NCBI GenBank assembly: GCA_020718645.1
Contig: DYRQ01000011.1
Location: 1 to 36,550, forward strand
DNA length: 36,550 nucleotides
Direction of reading: 5' to 3'
From: Verrucomicrobium spinosum
Lineage (GTDB): Bacteria > Verrucomicrobiota > Verrucomicrobiia > JADLBR01 > JAIBCM01
Within the stretch, counting starts at the first letter, position 1, and every line of letters starts with the position of its first letter. Positions 1-11,270 of the stretch are shown here, one piece after another. Position numbers and translations under genes: made by a program. A model generated the notes under the pieces. That model did no database searches. It had not been told where the DNA came from and saw only the letters and a list, made by a program, of their open reading frames with translations.

Positions 1-129
1 ATGAACCTTGATGCACACTGATGACAGAGGCGAACACAGGCTGGAAGCCGCTTCTACTTTTCCCTTCGCGCCATTGCGTGTGTGGCGGGAGATATCCCCC
101 CATTCCACCATCTGTGCTATCCGAGTAAT

Positions 130-175
130 CCTATGGCTCGCCATAGGACAAGTCCGTCCACTGACGGATCAAAAA
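130..175 (-). repeat. REP-like double-hairpin repeat, copy 1
   Basis: CCTATGGC-TC-GCCATAGG (130-147, perfect 8-bp stem) followed by TCCGTC-CACT-GACGGA (153-168, 6-bp stem). The reverse complement of 133-175 matches 36508-36550 at 37/43 positions. Confidence 0.75.
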
Positions 176-235
176 AAGCCACCTCTCCGCGTTTTTGGGT
201 GAGAAATATCCAGAGCAGGATGGCGGGAAACTTGG

Positions 236-1720
<1,485 letters not shown>

Positions 1721-1741
1721 AGCGATGTCTCCAGTCGAATA

Positions 1742-4700
1742 TCAGTTGCCACCCACACGAGCGAGGTCGCGTGCGTTTTCTTCGAAGGCGGCCATCACCG
1801 CCTCGTCGCCGCTGAGGCCCTGTGCTTTGACGCGTTCCATGGCGGCCATGGCGCGCTCGTAATCTCTCGGCATAACTCTCACAAATTTGGGTGCCACCTC
1901 GGTCCAGAGGTCGAGCAGTTTGGCGGCATGCTGACTGCCTGTGTAGGCCACATGTTTTTCGATCAGGGCGCGGACTTCGGCCACTTCCTCGGGTTGTTCC
2001 AGCATGGTGAGACCGACCATCTGCGCGTTGCAGCGCGTGGCGAAATCACCAGCCGTATCGAGCACATAAGCCACACCACCGGACATGCCAGCGGCGAAGT
2101 TGCGGCCTGTGGAACCGAGCACCACGACCTTGCCACCTGTCATGTATTCGCAGGCGTGGTCACCCACGCCCTCGACGACGGCAGAAACACCGCTGTTGCG
2201 CACGGCGAAACGCTCGCCGGCCATGCCGCAGATATAGACTTCGCCGGAGGTGGCTCCGTAGAGAGCCACATTGCCGATGATGATATTCTCGCGGGGCACG
2301 AAGGTAGATTCAGGCGGAGGAAATACTGCGATGCGTCCGCCAGAAAGACCTTTGCCGACATAATCGTTGGCATCGCCCTCGAGCAGCATCGTGATTCCCT
2401 TGGGAACAAAAGCGCCCAAACTCTGGCCTGCGGATCCGCGGAAGCGGAGCGTGATAGTGCCTTCGGGCAAACCCTCTGCACCATAACGGCGGGTCACCTC
2501 GCTGCCGAGGATCGTGCCCACCACGCGGTTCACATTGCGGATCGGCAAAGTGGTATCTACCTTGCGACCAAATTTGAGAGCGGGCTCGCAGATTTTCAGC
2601 AGCATCTGCATATCCAGCGACTGTTCAATACCGTGGTCCTGCTTGACGGTGCAGTAGCGGCCCACGGTGTCGGGCATGTCGGGCTGGTAGAAAATTTTGC
2701 TGAAGTCGAGGCCCTGGGCTTTCCAGTGGGCTACGCTACGGCGCATGTCGAGGAAATCCGTGCGACCCACCAGCTCAAGGATGGTGCGGACACCGAGACG
2801 CGCCATGATCTCGCGCAGTTCTTGGGCAACAAAGAGCATGAAGTTGACAACATACTCAGGTTTACCGGTGAATTTCTTCCGCAACTTCTCGTCCTGCGTG
2901 GCAACGCCCACTGGGCAGGTGTTCAAGTGGCAGGCGCGCATCATGAGACAGCCCATGGTGACGAGTGGTGCCGTTGCAAAACCGAACTCCTCGGCGCCCA
3001 GCATGGCGGCGATAGCGACATCGCGGCCTGTCTTGAGTTGACCGTCCACCTCCACCGCGATGCGATCGCGGAGGCTGTTCAAGACGAGGGTCTGGTGCGT
3101 CTCGGCCAAGCCCAACTCCCACGGGATACCCGCGTGCTTGATGCTCGAGAGAGGCGAGGCACCTGTGCCACCGTCATAACCGCTGATCAGGACCACATCG
3201 GCATGGGCTTTGGAGACGCCGGCGGCGATGGTGCCAACACCGACTTCAGACACGAGCTTCACGGAGATGCGTGCGTGGCGGTTGGCATTTTTGAGATCGT
3301 GGATTAACTCAGCCAGATCTTCGATGGAATAAATGTCATGGTGCGGCGGCGGAGAAATCAGGCCGACTCCTGGGGTGGAGTGGCGCACCTTGGCCACCCA
3401 GGGATAGACCTTGGTGCCAGGGAGCTGACCACCTTCGCCGGGCTTAGCGCCCTGGGCCATCTTGATCTGGATTTCGTCGGCGTTGACCAAGTAATGGCTA
3501 GTGACACCGAAGCGGCCCGAGGCCACCTGCTTGATCGCACTGCGGCGCGAGTCGCCATTGGCATCGCGGACGAAGCGGTCGGCATCCTCGCCACCCTCGC
3601 CCGTATTGCTCTTGCCGCCGAGGCGGTTCATAGCGATGGCGAGAGTCTCATGCGCCTCTTTGCTGATGGAGCCGTAGGACATGGCACCCGTCTTGAAGCG
3701 TTTGACAATATCCTCTACGCTCTCGACCTCCTCAATGGGGATCCCCTCCTCGGGGAAACGGATTTCCATGAGACCGCGGAGGGTGCAGAGCTTCTCGCCC
3801 TGTTCATCCACCTCTTGGGAATAGCGGCGGAACTCTTCCGCGCTGTTATTGCGAACTGCGCTCTGGAGCGTCTGGACCGTGTTGGGGTTGAACAGATGCC
3901 GCTCACCGTCGGCACGCCACTGGAAGTTACCACCCGAATCGAGCACGGATACTTCCGAGGGAACCATCGCCGGAAAGGCAGCCGCGTGCCGGTTCAAGGT
4001 CTCGCGAGCCACTGCTTCGAGCCCGATACCCTCTACGCGGGAGGGGGTCCACTTGAAGAACTTGTCCACGAAGGCTGCATTGAGACCGATCGCCTCGAAT
4101 ATTTGCGCGCCGCGGTAGCTTTGCACCGTGGAGATACCCATCTTCGACATTGTCTTGATGATACCTTTCTCGAAGGCTTTCACCAAGTTGGCGTCCGCCT
4201 TGGCGGGATCCAACTCCGCGAAACCCTCGCGGATAGACTGGGCCACTGACTCGAAGGCCAAGTAAGGGCAGATAGCCGAAGCTCCGTAGCCAACGAGCAC
4301 CGCCATGTGGTGAACCTCGCGGGGTTCGCCAGACTCAAGGACGAGAGAAGTGCGCGTGCGATTACCGTTCTGGATCAAATTGTGGTGCAAGCCCGCCACT
4401 GCCAAGAGCGCTGGGATAGCAGCCTTGTCGGCGCAGACACCGCGGTCGGAAAGGATCAGGATATTTGCCCCCTCATCGAGCGCAGTCTCGGCCTTGGCAA
4501 ACAAGTCATCCAAGGCGGCCTCGAGAGCCACCTCGCCACCTGCTGCGTCAAACAAGATCGGCAGGGTGACACTCTTGAAACCCTCGATCTTGGCCTCACG
4601 GATTTTTTCCAGATCTTTGCAGGTCAAAACCGGGCACTTGAGCTTGATGCGGCGGCAGCTCTGCGGCGAGGGATCGAGGAGGTTGCCCTCGGATCCGAGC

Positions 4701-6343
4701 ACGGTGATACCGGAGGTCACGATCTCCTCGCGGATCGAATCAATAGGCGGGTTGGTGACCTGGGCAAAAAGTTGTTTGAAATAATTGTAAAGAGGCTGGG
4801 GCTTGTCAGAGAGCACGGCCAAGGGAGAATCGTTGCCCATGGAACCGACAGGCTCGACGCCCATTTTCGCCATAGGCACCAGCATGGTGCGGATGTCCTC
4901 GTAGGAGTAACCGAAAGTTTTTTGCATGGCCAACAGACGGTTAGGATCACTGATCGTGGGGACTGAGCTGACCTCGGGCAGTTTCTCGATCGGCACCAGA
5001 TGATCGTTGAGCCATGAGCGGTAGGGTTGCGCGTTGGCCAACTCGTTCTTGATTTCCTCATCGGCAATAATGCGCCCTTGCGCGGTGTCCACGAGGAACA
5101 TGCGACCCGGCTGCAAGCGGCCTTTGACCAAAACTTTCTCAGGCTCCACATCGAGCACTCCCACCTCAGAAGCCATGATGACCAAATCATCGGAAGTGAC
5201 ATAGTAGCGCGAGGGGCGAAGACCATTACGGTCGAGCACTGCACCGACCTGTGTGCCATCGGTGAAGGTGATAGAGGCTGGGCCATCCCATGGCTCCATG
5301 AGGCAGCTATGGAACTCGTAGAATGCCTTCTTCTCGTCGCTCATGCTCTCGTGGTTCGACCAAGGTTCAGGAATCATCACCATGGCCACATGAGCCAGAG
5401 GGCGGCCTGTGAGAGCGAGGAACTCGAAACAGTTATCGAACATCGCCGAATCGCTACCGTCCGTCTGGATAACAGGCAGGATTTTCTCCAAGTCATCACC
5501 CATAATCGCATCGGAGAGACGAGACTCACGGGCGTGCATCCAGTTGATGTTACCGCGGAGGGTATTGATCTCGCCGTTGTGGGCGATCATGCGGTAAGGA
5601 TGCGAGCGTTCCCAACTCGGGAAAGTGTTCGTGCTAAAACGGGAATGCACCAAGGCAATGGCGCTCTTCACCAAATCGTCCGAGAGATCGGTGTAAAACT
5701 CGGCGACTTGATGCGTGGTGAGCATGCCCTTATACACGATCGTGCGCGACGACATGCTGGGCATGTAAAAATAGTGTCCGCCCAACTTGCCAGAATAACG
5801 AATCTCACGGGTGGCACGGCGGCGAATCACGAACAGCTTGCGCTCGAACTCCAGCACATCATTCATCTTCTTGCCGCGCTCAACGAACACTTGGCGCACC
5901 ACGGGCTCGGAGGCCTTTGCCGTCTCGCCCAAAGTATCATTGCAAGTCGGCACCGTGCGCCAGCCGAGACAACGAAGACCCTCGGCCTCGATCATGCCCT
6001 CGACCATCTGCTCGCAGTTATGGCGATGCACCGCGTCGGGAGGCAGGAAAACCATGCCCACGCCGTAGTGCCCAGATTCGGGAAGTTTGATGCGGTGATC
6101 GGGGGCCTCTTTTTCGAAAAACTCATGGGGAATCTGCATGAGAATACCCGCGCCGTCACCCGTGTTAGCCTCACAACCGCAGGCGCCCCGGTGGTCGAGG
6201 TTCACGAGGATCTGCAAGCCCTGTCTCACGATGGAGTGGGACTTGACACCCTTCATGTGGGCGACAAACCCAACACCACAGGCATCGTGCTCATAGTCGG
6301 GGCGATAAAGACCCCGGTTTGCGGCTTCGCTTAGCTTTTCCAT
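1742..6343 (-). CDS. gltB: Glutamate synthase large subunit (alpha chain)
   Basis: About 1533 aa. Class II amidotransferase N-terminus after a short propeptide ([13 protein letters not shown]), FMN-binding central domain, GXGXG-type C-terminus. The ORF opens at 6403, but [11 protein letters not shown] (6343) is the likelier start. Confidence 0.97.
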   Translation of the reverse strand: MEKLSEAANRGLYRPDYEHDACGVGFVAHMKGVKSHSIVRQGLQILVNLDHRGACGCEANTGDGAGILMQIPHEFFEKEAPDHRIKLPESGHYGVGMVFLPPDAVHRHNCEQMVEGMIEAEGLRCLGWRTVPTCNDTLGETAKASEPVVRQVFVERGKKMNDVLEFERKLFVIRRRATREIRYSGKLGGHYFYMPSMSSRTIVYKGMLTTHQVAEFYTDLSDDLVKSAIALVHSRFSTNTFPSWERSHPYRMIAHNGEINTLRGNINWMHARESRLSDAIMGDDLEKILPVIQTDGSDSAMFDNCFEFLALTGRPLAHVAMVMIPEPWSNHESMSDEKKAFYEFHSCLMEPWDGPASITFTDGTQVGAVLDRNGLRPSRYYVTSDDLVIMASEVGVLDVEPEKVLVKGRLQPGRMFLVDTAQGRIIADEEIKNELANAQPYRSWLNDHLVPIEKLPEVSSVPTISDPNRLLAMQKTFGYSYEDIRTMLVPMAKMGVEPVGSMGNDSPLAVLSDKPQPLYNYFKQLFAQVTNPPIDSIREEIVTSGITVLGSEGNLLDPSPQSCRRIKLKCPVLTCKDLEKIREAKIEGFKSVTLPILFDAAGGEVALEAALDDLFAKAETALDEGANILILSDRGVCADKAAIPALLAVAGLHHNLIQNGNRTRTSLVLESGEPREVHHMAVLVGYGASAICPYLAFESVAQSIREGFAELDPAKADANLVKAFEKGIIKTMSKMGISTVQSYRGAQIFEAIGLNAAFVDKFFKWTPSRVEGIGLEAVARETLNRHAAAFPAMVPSEVSVLDSGGNFQWRADGERHLFNPNTVQTLQSAVRNNSAEEFRRYSQEVDEQGEKLCTLRGLMEIRFPEEGIPIEEVESVEDIVKRFKTGAMSYGSISKEAHETLAIAMNRLGGKSNTGEGGEDADRFVRDANGDSRRSAIKQVASGRFGVTSHYLVNADEIQIKMAQGAKPGEGGQLPGTKVYPWVAKVRHSTPGVGLISPPPHHDIYSIEDLAELIHDLKNANRHARISVKLVSEVGVGTIAAGVSKAHADVVLISGYDGGTGASPLSSIKHAGIPWELGLAETHQTLVLNSLRDRIAVEVDGQLKTGRDVAIAAMLGAEEFGFATAPLVTMGCLMMRACHLNTCPVGVATQDEKLRKKFTGKPEYVVNFMLFVAQELREIMARLGVRTILELVGRTDFLDMRRSVAHWKAQGLDFSKIFYQPDMPDTVGRYCTVKQDHGIEQSLDMQMLLKICEPALKFGRKVDTTLPIRNVNRVVGTILGSEVTRRYGAEGLPEGTITLRFRGSAGQSLGAFVPKGITMLLEGDANDYVGKGLSGGRIAVFPPPESTFVPRENIIIGNVALYGATSGEVYICGMAGERFAVRNSGVSAVVEGVGDHACEYMTGGKVVVLGSTGRNFAAGMSGGVAYVLDTAGDFATRCNAQMVGLTMLEQPEEVAEVRALIEKHVAYTGSQHAAKLLDLWTEVAPKFVRVMPRDYERAMAAMERVKAQGLSGDEAVMAAFEENARDLARVGGN

Positions 6344-6472
6344 TTTCGTATTTCGTCTTGAGGACGCGGGATTAAATGTCGCTACCCTCCCCGCGTCAAG
6401 CATAGGGGTGCATTTTCAGAAAAAAATTACCTATCTCAGCGACTTCGGAGACAGATCAGGGCAATAATAGCC

Positions 6473-7285
6473 CTAAGAAATTTTCGGGAACTCAGTTGAT
6501 TTCACAAGCCCCCTGATCTTGGAGCGCATACCCTCTAGCACGGCATCTCTCCAAGCAGCAGCAAGGGACAGAGGAGAACGACTGGGATGAAACTCCTCGG
6601 GGATGATCGCGCCGTGGTGCCAGATGCCCGTCGTGGCGACCGGCAAATCCCCCTCAGGCAGCGCGGAGAAATCTACGAGGTCAGGACGGAACCCCATGAA
6701 CTGGATAGTCTCAGCCAAACCGGCATGTCCGCCCACTTGCATGTAGCGAGCATACTCTGGCGGCACTTCGATATGCCCGAACCGATGCGTGTGCAACAGC
6801 TCCACATGGCACTCTGGTGCGGAGTATTCAGATGCCAGAGACTCGATCAAGGGCACCTGACCTGTGCCGCCGTGGTGATTCACAATGAAGATGAAACGGA
6901 AACCGGCTTTCCGCAAAAAGCGGAGCCTCGCCCCGAGTGCGGCTCGCAGCTCAGGTGCCTCGGCATACTCGCTCACCATGGGCAAGGCGGGAAGATTCAT
7001 GCCAAAGATTTCCGCCTCGGATGGAACGCCGATCATCTGTTTGAAACGGGTGTCGCGCCATTCGTCGAGACCGAACGAGAGAGTCTGGAAACAGAGCCCA
7101 GAAAATTCGCGCGACAGTATCTGCGCGACCTCCCCGGCGATGATCCCATCCACCCCCAGAGGCAGGTGGTAGCTGTGCCATTCTATGCAGGGAGAGACTG
7201 GGACAAACGCTGTCCCAGACCCCTTGGCAATTTCTAAAATCTGACCCGGCCTGAGCAGCTCGGCAAACTGAACGCCTTCGTGCAT
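6473..7285 (-). CDS. Creatininase-family protein (creatinine amidohydrolase-like)
   Basis: Motifs IEWHSYHLPLGVD, FIVNHHGGT and GGHAGLAETI correspond to the creatininase metal-binding motifs. The internal Met at 7285 avoids overlap with the upstream ACP ORF (the ORF opens at 7312). Confidence 0.85.
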   Translation of the reverse strand: MHEGVQFAELLRPGQILEIAKGSGTAFVPVSPCIEWHSYHLPLGVDGIIAGEVAQILSREFSGLCFQTLSFGLDEWRDTRFKQMIGVPSEAEIFGMNLPALPMVSEYAEAPELRAALGARLRFLRKAGFRFIFIVNHHGGTGQVPLIESLASEYSAPECHVELLHTHRFGHIEVPPEYARYMQVGGHAGLAETIQFMGFRPDLVDFSALPEGDLPVATTGIWHHGAIIPEEFHPSRSPLSLAAAWRDAVLEGMRSKIRGLVKSTEFPKIS

Positions 7286-7295
7286 CTGCACGGAT

Positions 7296-7529
7296 TTACA
7301 GACAGGCGTCAATCAGCTCGGCAGCTTTGGAGACACTCTTGGCGGCCAAGGCGTCGTCTTCTTCCATCTCGATCTCGAACTCTTCCTCGAAGCCCGCGAT
7401 CAGCTCGACGGTCTGCACGGATTTCACGCCGAGATCTTCGATGAACCTCGCGTTGTCTTGGATGGTGGAAGGGTCAATGTCGAGTAGTTCTGCTGCCACT
7501 TTTTTTACGCGTTCGATAGTGCTTGCCAT
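7296..7529 (-). CDS. Acyl carrier protein-like phosphopantetheine protein with a GVKSVQ attachment motif
   Basis: 77 aa, helical acidic ACP fold (FIEDLGVKSVQTVELIAGFEEEFEIEMEEDDA); Ser37 at the expected attachment site. Confidence 0.9.
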   Translation of the reverse strand: MASTIERVKKVAAELLDIDPSTIQDNARFIEDLGVKSVQTVELIAGFEEEFEIEMEEDDALAAKSVSKAAELIDACL

Positions 7530-7580
7530 ATTCTTATTATCCTTGGGTTGTTCTTGGTTATTGTTTGCTATTCAAAAAAA

Positions 7581-8786
7581 TCAGGCGCCTGTCGAGACGA
7601 TGCGGTAGGTATCCCTCGCGATGGCAACTTCCTCGTCCGTCGGAACGACGAGGATTTTCACAGGCGAATTGGCCGTGCTGATTTCGCCGGCCACACGCCC
7701 GAGCGCACGATTGCGCTCTGCGTCGAAATGCACGCCTAGCGAATCGAGGTTGCTGAGGATTGTCTCCCGGGTCTCCGATGAATTTTCACCGATGCCACCT
7801 GTCATGACAATCGCATGACACCCGTTCAGCACTGCAAGATAGGAACCAATATATTTGCGGATGCGATAGGCAAAAATATCGAGCGCCAAGCTAGCGCGGC
7901 GATCGCCTGCGGCAGCCTGCTCGCACAGACTGCGGTTGTCATTGGAAATGCCGCTGATACCGAGCAACCCGGACTTCCGATTGAGCATCGTGTCCAGATC
8001 GTCCACCGAATAGCCCTTGCGTCCCAAATAGAATAAGATCGCCGGATCTATGTCGCCGCAGCGCGTGCCCATGACCAAGCCCTCGAGCGGGGTCAACCCC
8101 ATGCTCGTGTCCACACAATGCCCAGCATGAATGGCGGCCATGGAACACCCGTTGCCCAAGTGGCAGGTGATCAGGTTGACCTGTGCGGTGGCTACACCCA
8201 GAGTCTCTGCCGCCTTGGCTGCAACATAGCGGTGAGAGGTGCCGTGAAAACCGTAACGGCGCACCTTGTATTTCTCGTAAAGCTCGTAGGGCAACGCGTA
8301 GAGATAGGCTTTCTCAGGCAGCGTCTGGTGAAAAGCCGTATCAAAACAGGCCACCTGTGGCATCCCCTCTTTCAGCTCCATGGCAGCACGGATTCCAGTC
8401 AGGTTGGGTGGGTTGTGCAGCGGGGCGAGATCGTTGCATTCGCGAATGCCATCGAGCACGCTGCCGTCAATGAGAACACTGTCTGAATACTGATCCCCAC
8501 CGTGCACCACGCGGTGGCCACAGGCATGGATTTCAGCAACATCGCGGATAGCCCCCTTGGAGGAGTCGGTGAGCATCCGACGAATCACGGCAAGACCCGC
8601 GCTGTGGTCAGGCACAGCTTCTTCAAATACGATCTCACCTGCCGCAGACTTCTGCTTGGCGCGCGAGCCTGTTTCACCCACTTTTTCTACAGAACCAGAA
8701 GCCAGTTCGCGACCTTCTGGCATGGAGTAGAGCTTGTATTTGATCGAGGAGCTTCCGCAGTTGAAGACCAGCACATTCATATTCAT
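7581..8786 (-). CDS. ackA: Acetate kinase
   Basis: 401 aa. VLVFNCGSSSIKYKLY, ACGHRVVHGG, ITCHLGNGCS and VMTGGIGENS are all acetate kinase signatures. Confidence 0.97.
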   Translation of the reverse strand: MNMNVLVFNCGSSSIKYKLYSMPEGRELASGSVEKVGETGSRAKQKSAAGEIVFEEAVPDHSAGLAVIRRMLTDSSKGAIRDVAEIHACGHRVVHGGDQYSDSVLIDGSVLDGIRECNDLAPLHNPPNLTGIRAAMELKEGMPQVACFDTAFHQTLPEKAYLYALPYELYEKYKVRRYGFHGTSHRYVAAKAAETLGVATAQVNLITCHLGNGCSMAAIHAGHCVDTSMGLTPLEGLVMGTRCGDIDPAILFYLGRKGYSVDDLDTMLNRKSGLLGISGISNDNRSLCEQAAAGDRRASLALDIFAYRIRKYIGSYLAVLNGCHAIVMTGGIGENSSETRETILSNLDSLGVHFDAERNRALGRVAGEISTANSPVKILVVPTDEEVAIARDTYRIVSTGA

Positions 8787-8821
8787 CGGGATAATTTTTC
8801 TAGAGTTCTCAAGAGGTTAAA

Positions 8822-9799
8822 TCAACTTGCTTGGAGCGCCGTCACAGCGGCGACAGCCACGACATCTTCGACCGAAGCCCCACGCGACATATCGTTCACA
8901 GGTTTTGCGAAGCCTTGCATGATGGGGCCTATCGCTTGGGCGCCGCCGAGGTATTGGGCGAGTTTGTAACCGATATTGCCAGCATCCAAATCGGGGAACA
9001 CCAGCACATTCGCCTGGCCTTTCACTGGGCTCTCGGGTGCTTTCTTAGCTGCCACGCGGGCGGACAGAGCCGCATCCACTTGCAACTCTCCATCCAGACA
9101 GAGATCGGGCGCCATCTCGCGGGCTAGCCTCACAGCCTCCACGACTTTATCTACATCGGGGTGGGTGGCAGAACCCTTGGTCGAGAGCGAAAGAAATGCG
9201 ACCACGGGCTCTTGGCCTAGCAGCTTTTTAGCATTGGCAGCGGCGACGACACCGATCTCAGCCAACTCGCGAGAGGTGGGCTGGATGTTGACCCCGCAAT
9301 CAGCAAACACGAAGACGCGCCCGTCAGACTCGGGCATCACTATCAGAAAAAAACTAGAGGGCGCAGAGACTCCCGCAGAGAGTTCCACCGTCACGCTGGC
9401 GGCTTGAATCACCGAAGCGGTAGCACTGGCTACACCAGCCACCATACCATCGGCACGACCCGTGCGAACCATCATGCCACCGAAGGCTAGGGGCTTGCGA
9501 ACCACCGATTTGGCCACCCCCTCTTTCACGCCGCGTGTCGCTGTATATTCGGCGGTGAAAACGGGTAGCAACTCGCTCTCACGCGGGTCTATGACCTGCA
9601 CACCGTCGAGCGTCTTGCCCGCCTTGGCAACGATCTCCGCCACTTCATCGGGCTTGCCGAGCACGATAGGCTTAGCAAATCCGAGTGCTGCGATTTCTGC
9701 TGCTGCCACCGGTATCCGCTCATCAGTTCCCTCGGGAAAGACGAGTGTTTTTGGATTTTGCCCTGCGATTTCAATCAGTTTTTTAACAACGCTATTCAT
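8822..9799 (-). CDS. pta: Phosphate acetyltransferase (short PTA_PTB form)
   Basis: 325 aa. KTLVFPEGTDERI, KLAQYLGGAQAIGPIMQGFAKPVNDMSRGAS; adjacent to ackA. Confidence 0.95.
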   Translation of the reverse strand: MNSVVKKLIEIAGQNPKTLVFPEGTDERIPVAAAEIAALGFAKPIVLGKPDEVAEIVAKAGKTLDGVQVIDPRESELLPVFTAEYTATRGVKEGVAKSVVRKPLAFGGMMVRTGRADGMVAGVASATASVIQAASVTVELSAGVSAPSSFFLIVMPESDGRVFVFADCGVNIQPTSRELAEIGVVAAANAKKLLGQEPVVAFLSLSTKGSATHPDVDKVVEAVRLAREMAPDLCLDGELQVDAALSARVAAKKAPESPVKGQANVLVFPDLDAGNIGYKLAQYLGGAQAIGPIMQGFAKPVNDMSRGASVEDVVAVAAVTALQAS

Positions 9800-9823
9800 G
9801 GGGAAAAAATTGTTATATTTGGC

Positions 9824-10492
9824 CTATCCCTCGAGAGGGCTGCCATCTGGTTTGTAGAACGACATTAACACACTGGCGGGATTCCCGGCAGCCACGGAGT
9901 GCGGCGGGACATCTTTCAAAACCACGGAACCACCTGCGATCGTGGAGTGGTGCCCGATAGTCACGCCGGGCATAATCATGGCATACGCACCGATCCAACA
10001 ACCATCCTCAATCACAACCGGAGCCATGTGCATGTTATCCGGAGTGAGCGGAAGTGAGGGATCCATCGGTTCGCCATCGCAGTCCATCACTACAGCACCG
10101 GGACCGAACAGCACTCCTTTGCCAATAGTAATGCTCTTGTAGGAAATAAAGGCGGCCTCGCTGACGCAGACAGAAGGATCTACGATGATGCGGCCACACT
10201 CGTCCTCCCCCTTCCCCCAACGCACGATCGTCATGTGGGTGGCATCGGCATGGAAGGGAGATTGCCCAGAGGCGAGCAACCCGGCGCCCGGGGAAATGCG
10301 CCCGCGAAAGGGCTCCCAATCAAACGGGTCGTTTTCGCCACAGGTCAGGTCTTGGTATCGCAGCACAGGCAGGCCTGTGGAAAACGATTTATCGTGCAAA
10401 GCTACTCCCATCTCGCGCATGCGAGCCAGAGCCGTCTGGCTGGTTTCGTGCAGTGTCTGCGCAGGGATTGCCGTGGGGTTAAAACTGGCCAT
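9824..10492 (-). CDS. Left-handed beta-helix (hexapeptide repeat) acyltransferase
   Basis: 222 aa. Hexapeptide repeats (IEDGCWIGAYAMIMPGVTIGHHSTIAGGSVVLKDVPPHSVAAGNPA); paralogous to the next ORF. Confidence 0.88.
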   Translation of the reverse strand: MASFNPTAIPAQTLHETSQTALARMREMGVALHDKSFSTGLPVLRYQDLTCGENDPFDWEPFRGRISPGAGLLASGQSPFHADATHMTIVRWGKGEDECGRIIVDPSVCVSEAAFISYKSITIGKGVLFGPGAVVMDCDGEPMDPSLPLTPDNMHMAPVVIEDGCWIGAYAMIMPGVTIGHHSTIAGGSVVLKDVPPHSVAAGNPASVLMSFYKPDGSPLEG

Positions 10493-10495
10493 AGC

Positions 10496-11152
10496 TCAAT
10501 CCTCCTTGAGATATTTGCGATAGACCTTGGTGCTCTTGGCTGGGTTGCCAGCGAATGTCGCGCCCTCGGGCACATCCCACATAACCACTGAGCCGGGCGC
10601 CACCACAGCGTTCTTGCCGATGGTGACACCTTTGGTAATCACCGTGCCGCAGCCAATCCACGCACCGTCGCAGATAGTGACAGGCGCCATTTTCTTGTTT
10701 GCCGGCACATCGGGCAAAGTGCGGTCGGCCGGATGACCATCGCAATCCATGATAGTCACACGAGGTTCGAGATGCACACCGTCACCGATGGTCACTCCGA
10801 TGTAAGACACGATAGAGGTGCTGACCAAATCACTCTTGCCTACCACGATTTTTCCAACTTCATCAGAGCCAGTGCCCCACCGCATGAGCGAGATGCGGAC
10901 AGGCCCTCCTGGAACCGGGCCAAGGCTTGCGCAATCGAAGCTGCCACCGAACGACATCCTGCCTTGGAAAAACTCTTTCTGAAAAGGTTTGTCTTTGTCC
11001 GGTCCTATGTCATGCAACATGAGCTGGGGCATGCCTATACAGCGGAATGAATCGGGCAGCGTTACTTGTAACTGCGCGAATATTTCGCGGACTTGACGGG
11101 TGGATTCGAGGATTTCTTGTTCGGGGATGACAGTGAAACATTCGGTTTTCAT
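10496..11152 (-). CDS. Left-handed beta-helix (hexapeptide repeat) acyltransferase
   Basis: 218 aa. ICDGAWIGCGTVITKGVTIGKNAVVAPGSVVMWDVPEGATFAGNPAK; shares the MRWG/VRWG, MDCDG and MAPV blocks with 9824-10492. Confidence 0.88.
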   Translation of the reverse strand: MKTECFTVIPEQEILESTRQVREIFAQLQVTLPDSFRCIGMPQLMLHDIGPDKDKPFQKEFFQGRMSFGGSFDCASLGPVPGGPVRISLMRWGTGSDEVGKIVVGKSDLVSTSIVSYIGVTIGDGVHLEPRVTIMDCDGHPADRTLPDVPANKKMAPVTICDGAWIGCGTVITKGVTIGKNAVVAPGSVVMWDVPEGATFAGNPAKSTKVYRKYLKED

Positions 11153-11270
11153 ATCAATAATTGTTCAGGCACTATGTCTGAAACAGAGCCCTTGCCAAGA
11201 GTAAACCAAGTAGAATCCACAGTCCGCTAGAAGACAGAGGCTAAAAGAAAGCAGTCCACCTAGGGTCTAG

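Noticed and set aside
130-180. Rho-independent terminator for gltBD
   Set aside because: On the minus strand the T-tract precedes the hairpins instead of following them, and an equivalent copy lies at the other end of the window, so a dispersed repeat fits better.
1928-6334. Several long plus-strand ORFs (459, 303, 219 and 435 aa) opposite gltB
   Set aside because: Antisense to gltB. They reflect codon bias of the coding strand; no recognisable domains or ribosome-binding context.
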